Of a stretch of 64,000 nt of DNA, positions 9,019 to 17,311 are shown in pieces. Source of the stretch: Acetomicrobium hydrogeniformans (lineage in GTDB: Bacteria > Synergistota > Synergistia > Synergistales > JAFGMB01); NCBI GenBank assembly GCA_016841745.1, contig JAENYO010000002.1, positions 186,001 to 250,000 of the forward strand. Reading direction: 5' to 3'. The translations under genes and the position numbers were made by a program. Below the pieces are notes generated by a model, which saw nothing but the letters and a program-made list of their open reading frames with translations, was not told the DNA's origin and ran no database searches. Position 1 is the stretch's first letter; each line of letters begins with the position of its first letter.

Positions 9019-10371
9019 ATGGATAACAAAGGTAATAGAGATCAGTTCACTTCCGGTTTTGGATTTGTCCTGGCCTCTGCTGGTTCAGCGATAGGTCTGG
9101 GAAATATCTGGCGCTTTCCTTATATGACTGGGACTAACGGAGGAGGGGCCTTCGTTCTCCTCTATCTTGCGATCGTTCTTCTGGTTGGAGCAACCCTGCT
9201 GCTTGTGGAGTTTACCATTGGCCGGCATGGTCAGGCAAATGCCGTCGAAAGTTATGGAAAGATAAGCAAGCCCTTCAAGTGGATAGGCTATCTAGGGGTC
9301 TTTATATCCTTTCCGCTTCTGGCCTATTACGCCGTTGTAGGTGGATGGACCATCTATTACTCTATGCAATCAGCTCTGGGTAAGTTGACCAGCGTTCCTG
9401 CAGATCAGATGGGAGCATTCTTTGGAGGGTTCATAGGTCTTGTGACATCACCAATAATTTACCTGGCCATTTTCCTTATCTTCACCCTTCTCATTGTGGC
9501 AAGGGGTGTCTCTGGAGGTATCGAAAAATGGAGCAAGATCCTTATGCCAGCCATGTTCGTGCTTCTGGTTATTCTTCTGGTAAGGTCTGTCACCCTTCCG
9601 GGAGCCATGGAAGGCGTCAAATGGTACCTTAAGCCTGATTTCTCCAAGATCAACGGGTCAGTAGTTGTAGCAGCCCTTGGTCAGGCCTTTTTCTCTCTGA
9701 GTGTGGGATTATCCGGAATGGTTACCTACGGTTCATACCTGTCAAAGAAAGAGAACCTCACCACCAACACCCTTACCGTTGTTGGTTTCGATACTCTCAT
9801 AGCTATCCTTGCCGGTTTTGTAGTATTCCCTGCCGTATTTGCCTTTTCCATGGAGCCCGGTGGTGGACCCGGTCTTGTGTTTATAACCCTTCCCCAGGTT
9901 TTCAGTAAAATGCCTATGGGGGCCTTTTTCTCCGCATCTTTCTTCCTTCTCCTGCTCTTTGCTGCCCTTACCTCATCCATTTCTATCATGGAGGTTTCCA
10001 TATCCTACTTTACTGAAAGCTTCAATGTATCCCGCAGGCAGATGTCATGGATCTACGGAATAATCGTATTTGTTCTTGCCATACCTGTTTCTCTCAGTTT
10101 TGGTATATGGGGAGATGTCTCTATCTTCGGAAAGGGTATTTTTGATCTTTACGATTACTTCTGCGCCAATCTAGCCCTTCCCTTCTGTGCCTTCATGTGT
10201 GCCATTCTTGTTGGCTGGGTATGGGGCAAGGATAAAGCAATGGCAGAACTTACCAACAATGGAACCATCGATAACTGGTATATAAGGATATGGTTCCCCC
10301 TTGTAAAGTACGTTTCACCCCTTGTTGTAGGACTTATTCTGCTTAACGCTATAGGGGTTCTGAAATTCTAG
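9019..10371 (+). CDS. Sodium-dependent NSS family amino acid symporter
   Basis: 450 residues with about eleven membrane helices. The first helix carries the NSS signature GFVLASAGSAIGLGNIWRFP, where the sodium and substrate sites form. Bacterial members with eleven helices take up amino acids such as tyrosine, tryptophan or branched residues. It is the last gene of the GntR operon, 60 bases after the aminotransferase behind the ribosome site AAGGAGG, and is followed by a strong two-way terminator. The exact substrate cannot be read from the sequence. Confidence 0.95.
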   Translation: MDNKGNRDQFTSGFGFVLASAGSAIGLGNIWRFPYMTGTNGGGAFVLLYLAIVLLVGATLLLVEFTIGRHGQANAVESYGKISKPFKWIGYLGVFISFPLLAYYAVVGGWTIYYSMQSALGKLTSVPADQMGAFFGGFIGLVTSPIIYLAIFLIFTLLIVARGVSGGIEKWSKILMPAMFVLLVILLVRSVTLPGAMEGVKWYLKPDFSKINGSVVVAALGQAFFSLSVGLSGMVTYGSYLSKKENLTTNTLTVVGFDTLIAILAGFVVFPAVFAFSMEPGGGPGLVFITLPQVFSKMPMGAFFSASFFLLLLFAALTSSISIMEVSISYFTESFNVSRRQMSWIYGIIVFVLAIPVSLSFGIWGDVSIFGKGIFDLYDYFCANLALPFCAFMCAILVGWVWGKDKAMAELTNNGTIDNWYIRIWFPLVKYVSPLVVGLILLNAIGVLKF

Positions 10372-10400
10372 CAGGATAATCCTGACTGGAATCCGGTTCA

Positions 10401-10448
10401 AATATAAAAGGCCTCCCCGGTAAAAACCTGCAGGAGGCCTTTTATATT
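10401..10448. terminator. Bidirectional terminator between converging operons
   Basis: Perfect 16-base arms (10401-10416 and 10433-10448) with a GGCCTCC core, flanked by A-rich and T-rich ends on both sides. It lies between the NSS symporter gene (plus) and the ABC ATPase gene (minus) and should stop transcription from both sides. Confidence 0.93.
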
Positions 10449-10453
10449 TCCCT

Positions 10454-11536
10454 TTAGATATCTTCAAGGGGATGAAGGGTATCTGTCGGAAAAGACAGGT
10501 CGACATGTTCTCCAGGGTTGAAGATTCTTCCAGTTACAGGATTTGTCATGTGGATGGTAAGATTGGGAAGACCTTTAGATCTGACCTCGTATTCCACGAT
10601 ATTTCCAAGGAAAGTCGTCCTTTCTATTTCTCCGGGGAAATCTCCGGCTTCCTCTTCTGATCCTTGTGATAAGGCTATGGCTTCCGGTCTTATGGTAATA
10701 CGTACCTTGTCGCCCGGGTGGAACCTGTCCATTCTGCCTTCAAGATCAAAGGTTTTGTTTTTTATCCTGACCGCACTGTTCTCCAGGGCTTCTCCCTGAA
10801 GAAAGTTTACCTTGCCTATGAAGGCTGCCACAAAACTGTTCCTCGGCCGGGCATAAAGTTCTCTCGGAGTTCCTGTCTGTTCTATTTTTCCCCGGTTCAT
10901 TACAACGACCCTGTCTGAGATACTCATAGCCTCCGACTGATCATGGGTCACATATACGCTTGTTATGCCAAGCCTTTTCTGCAGAGCCCGTATTTCGATC
11001 CTCATCTGTTCCCGCAGCTTGGCATCAAGATTGGATAGGGGTTCATCAAAAAGAAGAAGTTCCGGTTCCATTATAATGGCTCTTGCCAGGGCAACTCTCT
11101 GCTGCTGACCGCCGGAAAGCTGGCTTGGCTGACGATTCTCCAGTCCCTTAAGGCCCACAAGTTCAAGGGAGAGTTCCATTTTTTCATGGATGGTTTTCTG
11201 AGGAAGTTTTTTCAATCTTAACCCGAAGGCTATATTTTCATATACATTAAGATGGGGGAATATGGCATAGGACTGGAAGACCAGGGTGGTGTTCCTTTTA
11301 TTGGGTCCCAGGTCGTTTACACGTTTTTTCCCAAAGAAAATATCTCCTGAAGTCGGATCTTCAAAACCGGCGATCATTCTCAGCAGCGTGGTTTTACCGC
11401 AACCGCTTGGACCAAGGAGGGTTACGAGTTCTCCTTCGCAGACATGCAGGTCCACATTGTTAACGGCTATAACTCCAGAATCCTCCTGGTCAAAACTCTG
11501 AAATGTCTTTGTAAGTCCCTTTATCCGAAGTTCCAT
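10454..11536 (-). CDS. ABC importer ATP-binding protein (PotA/FbpC type)
   Basis: 360 residues. It shows Walker A GPSGCGKTT, the signature LSGGQQQRVALARA, Walker B LLLFDEP and the H-loop THDQSEA, then a C-terminal TOBE-like regulatory domain from about 240. ATG 11536 fits AGGAGG seven bases upstream, and that ribosome site overlaps the end of the permease gene. It energises the importer formed with the two upstream minus-strand genes. The subfamily handles iron, polyamines, thiamine, phosphonates or phosphorylated compounds. Confidence 0.94.
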   Translation of the reverse strand: MELRIKGLTKTFQSFDQEDSGVIAVNNVDLHVCEGELVTLLGPSGCGKTTLLRMIAGFEDPTSGDIFFGKKRVNDLGPNKRNTTLVFQSYAIFPHLNVYENIAFGLRLKKLPQKTIHEKMELSLELVGLKGLENRQPSQLSGGQQQRVALARAIIMEPELLLFDEPLSNLDAKLREQMRIEIRALQKRLGITSVYVTHDQSEAMSISDRVVVMNRGKIEQTGTPRELYARPRNSFVAAFIGKVNFLQGEALENSAVRIKNKTFDLEGRMDRFHPGDKVRITIRPEAIALSQGSEEEAGDFPGEIERTTFLGNIVEYEVRSKGLPNLTIHMTNPVTGRIFNPGEHVDLSFPTDTLHPLEDI

Positions 11537-11537
11537 T

Positions 11538-13235
11538 TCATATTTCCTCCTGAATCTGGATTGCACTTATTCCGCCGGCCTTTCCTGGAACCAGCCTGTT
11601 GATAACTACAATGGCAAAAAGAACTATCCCTACAAGAATAACGCTGAAGGCAGCCGCAACTCCAAGTCTTCCTGAGCCCACCTGGCTGAGTATCTGGACT
11701 GTAAGTAGATTCCAATGAGCGGACACCAGGAAAATAGCCGCGCTTATTGCCGTCATTGCCCTTACGAAGGCAAAAACCAGCCCCGAGAAGAAAGCAGGGG
11801 CTATAAGGGGAAGGGTGATCTTTCGGAAAGTCGTAACGCCATCGGCTCCAAGGTTGCGGGCTGCCTCTTCGATGGATGGATCTATCTGTCTGAGTACGGC
11901 GATACCTGACTGTATTCCTACAGGGATGTATCGGAAAACAAAATTCAGTACAAGAATGGATAACGTGCCAATGAGAATAAGGGGCGGTTTGTTGAAGGCC
12001 AGAATGTAGCCTATACCAACTACAGTCCCGGGGACAGCGAAGTTCAGGATAGATGTGAATTCAAGAGAGGCTTTGCCAGGGAAGGAAAGCCTGACCACCA
12101 TGAAAGCTATCAGCATGCCCAACAGCCCTGATACAGGAGTGGAGAGTATGGCTATTATCAGGGTGTCCTTTATGGTATCAAGGCCAACGCTGAAAGCATA
12201 TATGAAATGTTTCAGGGTAAGGGTGAAATCATATCCCCAGACTGAAGTGAAAGCGCCCATAGTTATGGTTCCGTAGAACATAAGTATCAGGATGGCAAAG
12301 AGCGTAACAAAAAAGTAAAGGATCCTTCCAGCGCTCCTGCTTACCAGTTTTGAAGACGAGGCCACTGGTTTGCCTGTAATGGTGGTGTACTGTTTTTTCT
12401 GAAGGTAATATCTCTGGATCACAAATGCCGTTACTGAAGGTAGAAGAAGTACAACTGCCAGGGCGGCACCAAGGGGCAGATTGAAGGATCCGGTTATTTC
12501 GAGATATGCCTGGGTGGCGAGCATGGGGAAACGGCTTCCTGCCAGAACCAGGGGATTACCGAAATCTGCAAGGGATTCTATCATGACTACCAGGAAGGCA
12601 CTGGCTATTCCCGGGAGACTCAGGGGCAGAGTTACTTTCATAAATGTCTGCATTCTTGTTGCTCCTACATTCATGGCAGCGTCTTCCAGAGTAGGGTTGA
12701 GGGAATCCAGGACTCCCCTTAATGTCAGATATGCTACGGGAGCAAAGGTGAAGATCTGGGAAAGAACGACTCCTTTGAATCCATAGATTGAAAAATTCCT
12801 GATCCCAAGAACCCCCCGTGTTATAAGGCCGTGTGATCCAAAGAGCATAAGTATGGAGAGTGCACTTGTAAAGGGAGGAGAAATGATAGGTAAAATAAAA
12901 AGAACATGGAGAAACCTTTTGCAGGGTATGTTGGTTCTTGCAATTGTAAAGGCAGCCAGATAGCCTGTTACAACACCTGTAAAACCAGTGATAACACCTA
13001 CGGAAAGGCTGTTCCAGAGGGCATTGCGCAGATATTTGAAACGGATGAACCTGTTATAGTTGGCCAGGGAAAAAACTCCATCCATGGTCTGGAAGCTTTT
13101 TACCAGAACGGACAGGAGGGGATAGATCACAAATATGATCAGAGACAGGGCTGTAAACATGATCAATAAAGCAATGAAAGGGTCTCGCTTGAGTAATTGA
13201 AGGTCCCTCATCCCTTTTCTTATCTTCTGATGCAT
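11538..13235 (-). CDS. ABC importer permease with two fused membrane domains
   Basis: 565 residues and about twelve membrane helices, made of two homologous halves. Each has an EAA loop that contacts the ATPase: EDAAMNVGATRMQTFMK in the first half and EEAARNLGADGVTTFRK in the second. This fused layout is typical of FbpB/ThiP-type permeases, so one protein replaces the usual dimer. It lies between the binding-protein gene and the ATPase gene of the same operon. Confidence 0.94.
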   Translation of the reverse strand: MHQKIRKGMRDLQLLKRDPFIALLIMFTALSLIIFVIYPLLSVLVKSFQTMDGVFSLANYNRFIRFKYLRNALWNSLSVGVITGFTGVVTGYLAAFTIARTNIPCKRFLHVLFILPIISPPFTSALSILMLFGSHGLITRGVLGIRNFSIYGFKGVVLSQIFTFAPVAYLTLRGVLDSLNPTLEDAAMNVGATRMQTFMKVTLPLSLPGIASAFLVVMIESLADFGNPLVLAGSRFPMLATQAYLEITGSFNLPLGAALAVVLLLPSVTAFVIQRYYLQKKQYTTITGKPVASSSKLVSRSAGRILYFFVTLFAILILMFYGTITMGAFTSVWGYDFTLTLKHFIYAFSVGLDTIKDTLIIAILSTPVSGLLGMLIAFMVVRLSFPGKASLEFTSILNFAVPGTVVGIGYILAFNKPPLILIGTLSILVLNFVFRYIPVGIQSGIAVLRQIDPSIEEAARNLGADGVTTFRKITLPLIAPAFFSGLVFAFVRAMTAISAAIFLVSAHWNLLTVQILSQVGSGRLGVAAAFSVILVGIVLFAIVVINRLVPGKAGGISAIQIQEEI

Positions 13236-13257
13236 TTAATCCTCCGTAATAAATATT

Positions 13258-13291
13258 GCCCGGGCCTGAAAAAATCTTTTCAGGCCCGGGC
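13258..13291 (-). terminator. Strong GC hairpin between binding-protein and permease genes
   Basis: GCCCGGGCCTGAAAA pairs with TTTTCAGGCCCGGGC around a short loop. On the minus strand it follows the binding-protein stop codon by about 20 bases and has only a weak T-rich tail. It is more likely a partial terminator or a 3'-end protector that keeps the binding protein more abundant than the membrane parts. Confidence 0.7.
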
Positions 13292-13309
13292 ATGGCTTAA
13301 ATTAATTAT

Positions 13310-14323
13310 TTACTGTCCAAGTACTTCTGTTACCCAGCGATCAACGATACGACCCTTATCTGCCGCGGCTTTTTCCCTGTCATAGTCTATCAGCTGGATT
13401 TCAGCAAGGGATGGAACCCCTTGTCCTGCTGATACATCTTTTCTTACGGGGAAAAAGTATGTCTTGACCTGACTGAGAGTGGTCTGGCCTTCCTTTGATA
13501 GAATCCAGTCCACAAGGGCCTTGGCTTCATCCATATTCTTTGCACCCTTGAGGATGGATACTGCTGCTGCCTCATACCCCACACCCTCGGCAGGGAACAC
13601 CACCTGGGCCGGGAAGCCCTGCTCCACTAATTTCAGGAATGCAGGGGTAAACTGAATGGCCAGAGATGTTTCTCTGATGGCCAGGTTCTTGCTCGGACCA
13701 GTCCCGCTCTGGGTATAGGTCTGGACATTCGGGTTCATTTTTTTCATGAATGTGAAGGCTTCGTCTTCACCGAAAATGCTGATAAGGGTCTGAATCACAG
13801 CATAAGCTGTTCCGGAAGACTGGGGAGAAGGCATCTGTATCATTCCTTTATAAGAAGGATCGGTTAGATCTGCCCATGCAACAGGCTCCTTGACCCCCGC
13901 ACCCTTGAGTTCTTCAGGAAGGATCCCGAAACCAAGTGGATTCATATAAAAGGCGTGCCAGTAGCCTTCCTTATCCTTGAAATTATCGAGAAGTTCTTTT
14001 GCGGAAGGAGATGCATAGGGTTGGGTAAGACCCCGGTCCCTGGCTACAATGTGGTTTTCGTTTGGAGCTCCGAACCATACATCAGCCTGGGGATTGTTCT
14101 TTTCAGCCTCTATCCGGCTTAAAGCCGGACCTGAAGAAAGAAATACCATGTTTACTTTTATACCGGTAGTTTCAGAAAAAACATTTAGAATGTTAGTTGC
14201 GTTTTCCTCATCGACGCTTGAATAAATAACAAGATTTCTGTCCGCTGCCATTGAACAGGCAGCAAAAGAAACAACCATTACCGCCAGGGTCAGAACTACT
14301 GTGAGCCTGGAAATTTTGAACAT
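13310..14323 (-). CDS. ABC importer periplasmic substrate-binding protein (family 1)
   Basis: 337 residues starting at ATG 14323 behind AAGGGGGG. The first 23 residues are a signal peptide (MFKISRLTVVLTLAVMV, cleavage after SMA). The mature part opens with NLVIYSSVDEENATNIL, typical of the AfuA/FbpA group. The double tyrosine that holds iron in ferric-binding proteins is not seen at the expected place (GVGYEAAAVSILKG), so iron is doubtful. A phosphorylated or organic anion is equally possible. It is the first gene of the importer operon. Confidence 0.9.
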   Translation of the reverse strand: MFKISRLTVVLTLAVMVVSFAACSMAADRNLVIYSSVDEENATNILNVFSETTGIKVNMVFLSSGPALSRIEAEKNNPQADVWFGAPNENHIVARDRGLTQPYASPSAKELLDNFKDKEGYWHAFYMNPLGFGILPEELKGAGVKEPVAWADLTDPSYKGMIQMPSPQSSGTAYAVIQTLISIFGEDEAFTFMKKMNPNVQTYTQSGTGPSKNLAIRETSLAIQFTPAFLKLVEQGFPAQVVFPAEGVGYEAAAVSILKGAKNMDEAKALVDWILSKEGQTTLSQVKTYFFPVRKDVSAGQGVPSLAEIQLIDYDREKAAADKGRIVDRWVTEVLGQ

Positions 14324-14598
14324 GAAATTACCCCCCTTACTTTTTTTAAAAAATGTTGTTGCCTTCAATGGAATATAGCACAAAGGTACCGATGGAACAA
14401 TCTGTTACATTTATGCATATTCTGTAACGGGACATAAATAGTATCCATATCAGGGGAAAAGTGGATAATTCTATTTACCGGAAAGAAATTCGTCCCTACC
14501 TGTGGAACATGTTCAGTTTCCCATACAATCTGGGGTTTACAAATTTGTCATTAAAGGGTAACAATCAATGTCAGTTAATTATCAGAGGGGGGATCTTT
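14324..14598. promoter_or_regulatory. Divergent intergenic region with an inverted repeat
   Basis: It separates the importer operon (minus) from the oxidoreductase gene (plus). GTTACA (14404-14409) and TGTAAC (14422-14427) form an inverted repeat over an AT-rich centre, a possible operator for either side. A GTG at 14461 opens the downstream frame, but the 46 codons after it do not resemble the enzyme family and lack a ribosome site. Confidence 0.35.
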
Positions 14599-15750
14599 AT
14601 GAAGGTGGTCCAGATAGGGGCTGGTCTTGTAGGTCAGATTATAGCATCGGATCTGGTAAGGGATAATGAAGTCACACTTGTTGACATGAACTCTTCGGCT
14701 CTGGAAGAGGTCAGGAAAAAATTGCCAGGTATAAAAACGGCAGTTGCTTCTGCCACCAGCAAAGATGAGCTTGAACCCTTGATTAGAGAGGCAGATGTAG
14801 TTACTGCCGGAATTCCAGGACGCTTCGGCTATGAAATGATGAAAAATGTAATTTCCCTTGGCAGGGATCTTGTGGACATATCCTTCATGAGTGAAGATTT
14901 TGAGGAACTTGACAGTCTGGCAAAGGCAAAGGGTGTCACTGTTATTCCTGACATGGGTGTTGCCCCCGGGATGTCAAATTTTCTCATGGGCAGGGGAGAT
15001 TTCCTTCTCGATGATGTAGAAGATGCCTTCATATATGTAGGGGGGATACCGGTGACCCCACAACCACCCTTTAATTATCAGGTCACATGGTCCCCGAGGG
15101 ATTGCATAGAGGAATTTACCAGACCAGTCACAGTTGTCAGAAATGGAAATAAGGAGATCCTGGAAGCCACATCAGGTCTTCATAACAGGGATTTCCCGAA
15201 GCTCGGGACACTGGAGGTATTCTATACGGATGGTCTGAGGAGCCTGGCAAACAACCTGAGGGCAAAGACCATGGGAGAGATGACCATGCGCTGGCCCGGG
15301 CATGTGGAGCAGATGCGCCTGCTCCGTTCCATGGGCATGTTCGATGAAACTCCACGGATACTTGGAGGGAAGAAAGTAGTTCCCCTGGATGTAACTGCAG
15401 ACCTTCTCTTTCCCATGTGGAAAATGGAACCGGAAAAGGGGGACCGGGATCTAACAGTCATGAAAGTGGAAGTTCACGGTTTCAGGGGTAGTGATGAAGT
15501 TACCTGGACCTGGGATCTCCTCGATTATTTTGATGAAGAGACCTGGAATACTTCCATGAGCAGATGTACCGGTTTTTCCTGTGCCATTTTTGCAAGGGCT
15601 TTAATGCAGGGTCTGGTAAGGGAAAAAGGTGTTCTTCCTGCAGAAAAACTTGCCCACAGTGATGAACTTTACGATTTTGTCATGAAAGAACAGAGGATCA
15701 GGAAGATAGATTATACAGAATCAGTGAGAAGAATAAAGGATGTCCGCTAG
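14599..15750 (+). CDS. Saccharopine dehydrogenase-like NAD(P)-dependent oxidoreductase
   Basis: 383 residues. The N-terminus MKVVQIGAGLVGQIIASDL is a Rossmann nucleotide-binding motif, and MGVAPGMSNFL near residue 120 is the conserved loop of the saccharopine reductase/lysine 6-dehydrogenase group. Family members oxidise or form secondary amines or the amino group of lysine-like compounds. ATG 14599 follows AGAGGGGGGATC. The neighbouring small cupin gene is probably co-transcribed. The substrate is unknown, but an amino-acid-derived imine would fit the many OCD genes nearby. Confidence 0.88.
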   Translation: MKVVQIGAGLVGQIIASDLVRDNEVTLVDMNSSALEEVRKKLPGIKTAVASATSKDELEPLIREADVVTAGIPGRFGYEMMKNVISLGRDLVDISFMSEDFEELDSLAKAKGVTVIPDMGVAPGMSNFLMGRGDFLLDDVEDAFIYVGGIPVTPQPPFNYQVTWSPRDCIEEFTRPVTVVRNGNKEILEATSGLHNRDFPKLGTLEVFYTDGLRSLANNLRAKTMGEMTMRWPGHVEQMRLLRSMGMFDETPRILGGKKVVPLDVTADLLFPMWKMEPEKGDRDLTVMKVEVHGFRGSDEVTWTWDLLDYFDEETWNTSMSRCTGFSCAIFARALMQGLVREKGVLPAEKLAHSDELYDFVMKEQRIRKIDYTESVRRIKDVR

Positions 15751-15835
15751 TTCTCAGGTGTTTGTTTTTTAAGGCGATGCTATCTGAAAATTTCCAGGTT
15801 TCATGTACAATATCCCTCAAAGGCTGGTGATATGG

Positions 15836-16186
15836 ATGTTTATCAAAGATGAAAATGCGACTGTTACTCAAGTATTTGAAGCAAGAGGTGGAGAAGGTTT
15901 TGTCAATGGCAGGAACTATATAAATCCCGAAAATGCTCCTGAAGGAAGTGTTTTCAGAATGGTTGCCACCATGACCCTTGAGCCTGGTGCATCAGTGGGG
16001 TACCATGTTCACGAGAATAACGAGGAAGTTTACAGCATCCTTTCCGGCAGTGGTATATATAGTGATAACGGCAAGGAGATAGAAGTGGGACCTGGCGATA
16101 CCACCCTTGCTCCAAGGGGAACTGGCCACGGGATAAAAAACAGCGGTGATGCTCCTCTTGTTTTCTTTGCAGTTATAGCTGAATAG
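15836..16186 (+). CDS. Small cupin domain protein
   Basis: 116 residues, one cupin barrel. The first metal motif is GYHVHENNEEVYSILSG and the second is PRGTGHGIKNSGDAP, together giving the usual histidine and glutamate ligands. Small cupins bind metal and act as isomerases, dioxygenases or ligand sensors. The start at 15836 is preferred over an ATG 33 bases earlier because AGGCTGG lies upstream and the extra residues are not cupin-like. It follows the saccharopine-dehydrogenase-like gene after 85 bases. Confidence 0.88.
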   Translation: MFIKDENATVTQVFEARGGEGFVNGRNYINPENAPEGSVFRMVATMTLEPGASVGYHVHENNEEVYSILSGSGIYSDNGKEIEVGPGDTTLAPRGTGHGIKNSGDAPLVFFAVIAE

Positions 16187-16203
16187 ATAAAGGCTGAAAA
16201 TAC

Positions 16204-16229
16204 AGACAGGGGCTCTTGAGCCCCTGTCT
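16204..16229. terminator. Hairpin terminator between converging genes
   Basis: AGACAGGGGCTC pairs with GAGCCCCTGTCT over a two-base loop. It lies between the cupin gene (plus) and an EamA carrier gene (minus). The T tract is weak on the plus strand. Confidence 0.7.
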
Positions 16230-16231
16230 CA

Positions 16232-17212
16232 TCAGGACTTTTTCTTGAGTTTGAAAAATCCCTCATGCATTTTTCCCTGAAAGGATATATTTTCAAGAGA
16301 AAGAAGTATTACTGCCATTACTATCAGAAAACCGCCCTTGAAGGCGTTAACAGAGGGAATCTCGTTGAGAAAGATCCATGACCAGAACATGGCGAAGGGT
16401 ATCTCAGTCATTGAAACGATAGCCGCAACGCCTCCTGAAACGACTCTTAGTGAAAGCATAAGTATGCCGAATGCACCTATCCCCGGGAAGATGGTGAGAT
16501 AAAGGACGGATAACCAGGCTTCCCAGTCAGTTACCAGGAGCATGTCCAATTGTCCTGTAGCGAAAAAAATTATCCAGAGGCAAAGAGTTCCCCATATGAA
16601 CATCTGGACGTATGCCTTGAAAGGATCTTTCTTACCCATTCCATGTTTGCCGTTAAGCACATAAACAGCATATCCAAATCCAGCTCCAAGGGCTGCAACC
16701 AATCCCATCACGTTATAGGGCTGGAATTTTATCCCTCCTACCGCCAGCCAGACTCCAGATATTCCGACTAAAAGTGCCAGTACCTGAAACCAGGTTACTT
16801 TTTCTTTCCAGAATACCCTTGCCAGTACCATCACCCAGAAAGGAGCTGTATTTATCAGTAGAAAAGTCAAGCCAATAGGGATCCTTCCCATAGCAAAGGC
16901 TGCAGAAGTAGAGCATATGGCTACGCCAAAAAGACCGCTTATAAAACATGGGAGCATTTCCATCTTCCCCAATACAAATACTTCTTTTCTGCCTTTGTAT
17001 AGCGCGTATATAATCATAATTATTGCTGCAAAGGTTGTCCTGAAAAGAGCCAGAGTTAAAGGAGTCATGCCATGGGAGTAGCTTATTCTTACAGGAGCTC
17101 CCTCAGATCCCCAGAGCGCACCGGAAATGACGAGAGAGAAAACGCCTATGAGATATAGAATTTGAGGGTGTGAAGAGTGTGGATCATCTAAAAGCCTGCT
17201 GTTAGTGGTCAT
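16232..17212 (-). CDS. EamA/DMT family membrane carrier, copy 1
   Basis: 326 residues with about ten membrane helices in two EamA repeats. The ending EIPFAMFWSWIFLNEIPS with a GGFLI helix is shared with two close relatives at 24708 and 25673. DMT proteins usually export amino acids or metabolites. The gene follows the OCD gene at 17312 after about 100 bases and may end an operon of GltS carrier, two OCD enzymes and this carrier. That would suggest import of one compound and release of its product, which is inference. Confidence 0.9.
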   Translation of the reverse strand: MTTNSRLLDDPHSSHPQILYLIGVFSLVISGALWGSEGAPVRISYSHGMTPLTLALFRTTFAAIIMIIYALYKGRKEVFVLGKMEMLPCFISGLFGVAICSTSAAFAMGRIPIGLTFLLINTAPFWVMVLARVFWKEKVTWFQVLALLVGISGVWLAVGGIKFQPYNVMGLVAALGAGFGYAVYVLNGKHGMGKKDPFKAYVQMFIWGTLCLWIIFFATGQLDMLLVTDWEAWLSVLYLTIFPGIGAFGILMLSLRVVSGGVAAIVSMTEIPFAMFWSWIFLNEIPSVNAFKGGFLIVMAVILLSLENISFQGKMHEGFFKLKKKS

Positions 17213-17258
17213 TTCTTAAAACCTCTTGATCTTTCGTTGATGGAATTATGAATGATGA

Positions 17259-17281
17259 GGGATGGCTAAAATGGCCATCCC
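17259..17281 (-). terminator. Hairpin between the OCD gene and the EamA gene
   Basis: GGGATGGC and GCCATCCC form an eight-base stem with a seven-base loop, about 30 bases after the OCD stop on the minus strand. The tail is only moderately T-rich, so it may attenuate rather than stop transcription into the carrier gene. Confidence 0.55.
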
Positions 17282-17311
17282 TCCAATGCTTTATTATCCT
17301 TAACGAAGATG

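Noticed and set aside
10454-14323. Naming the ABC importer as a ferric iron system
   Set aside because: The layout fits, but the binding protein lacks visible iron tyrosines, so only a general name is given.
14461-14598. Longer start (GTG) for the saccharopine-dehydrogenase-like gene
   Set aside because: The 46 extra residues lack a ribosome site and would precede a Rossmann motif that normally starts the protein.
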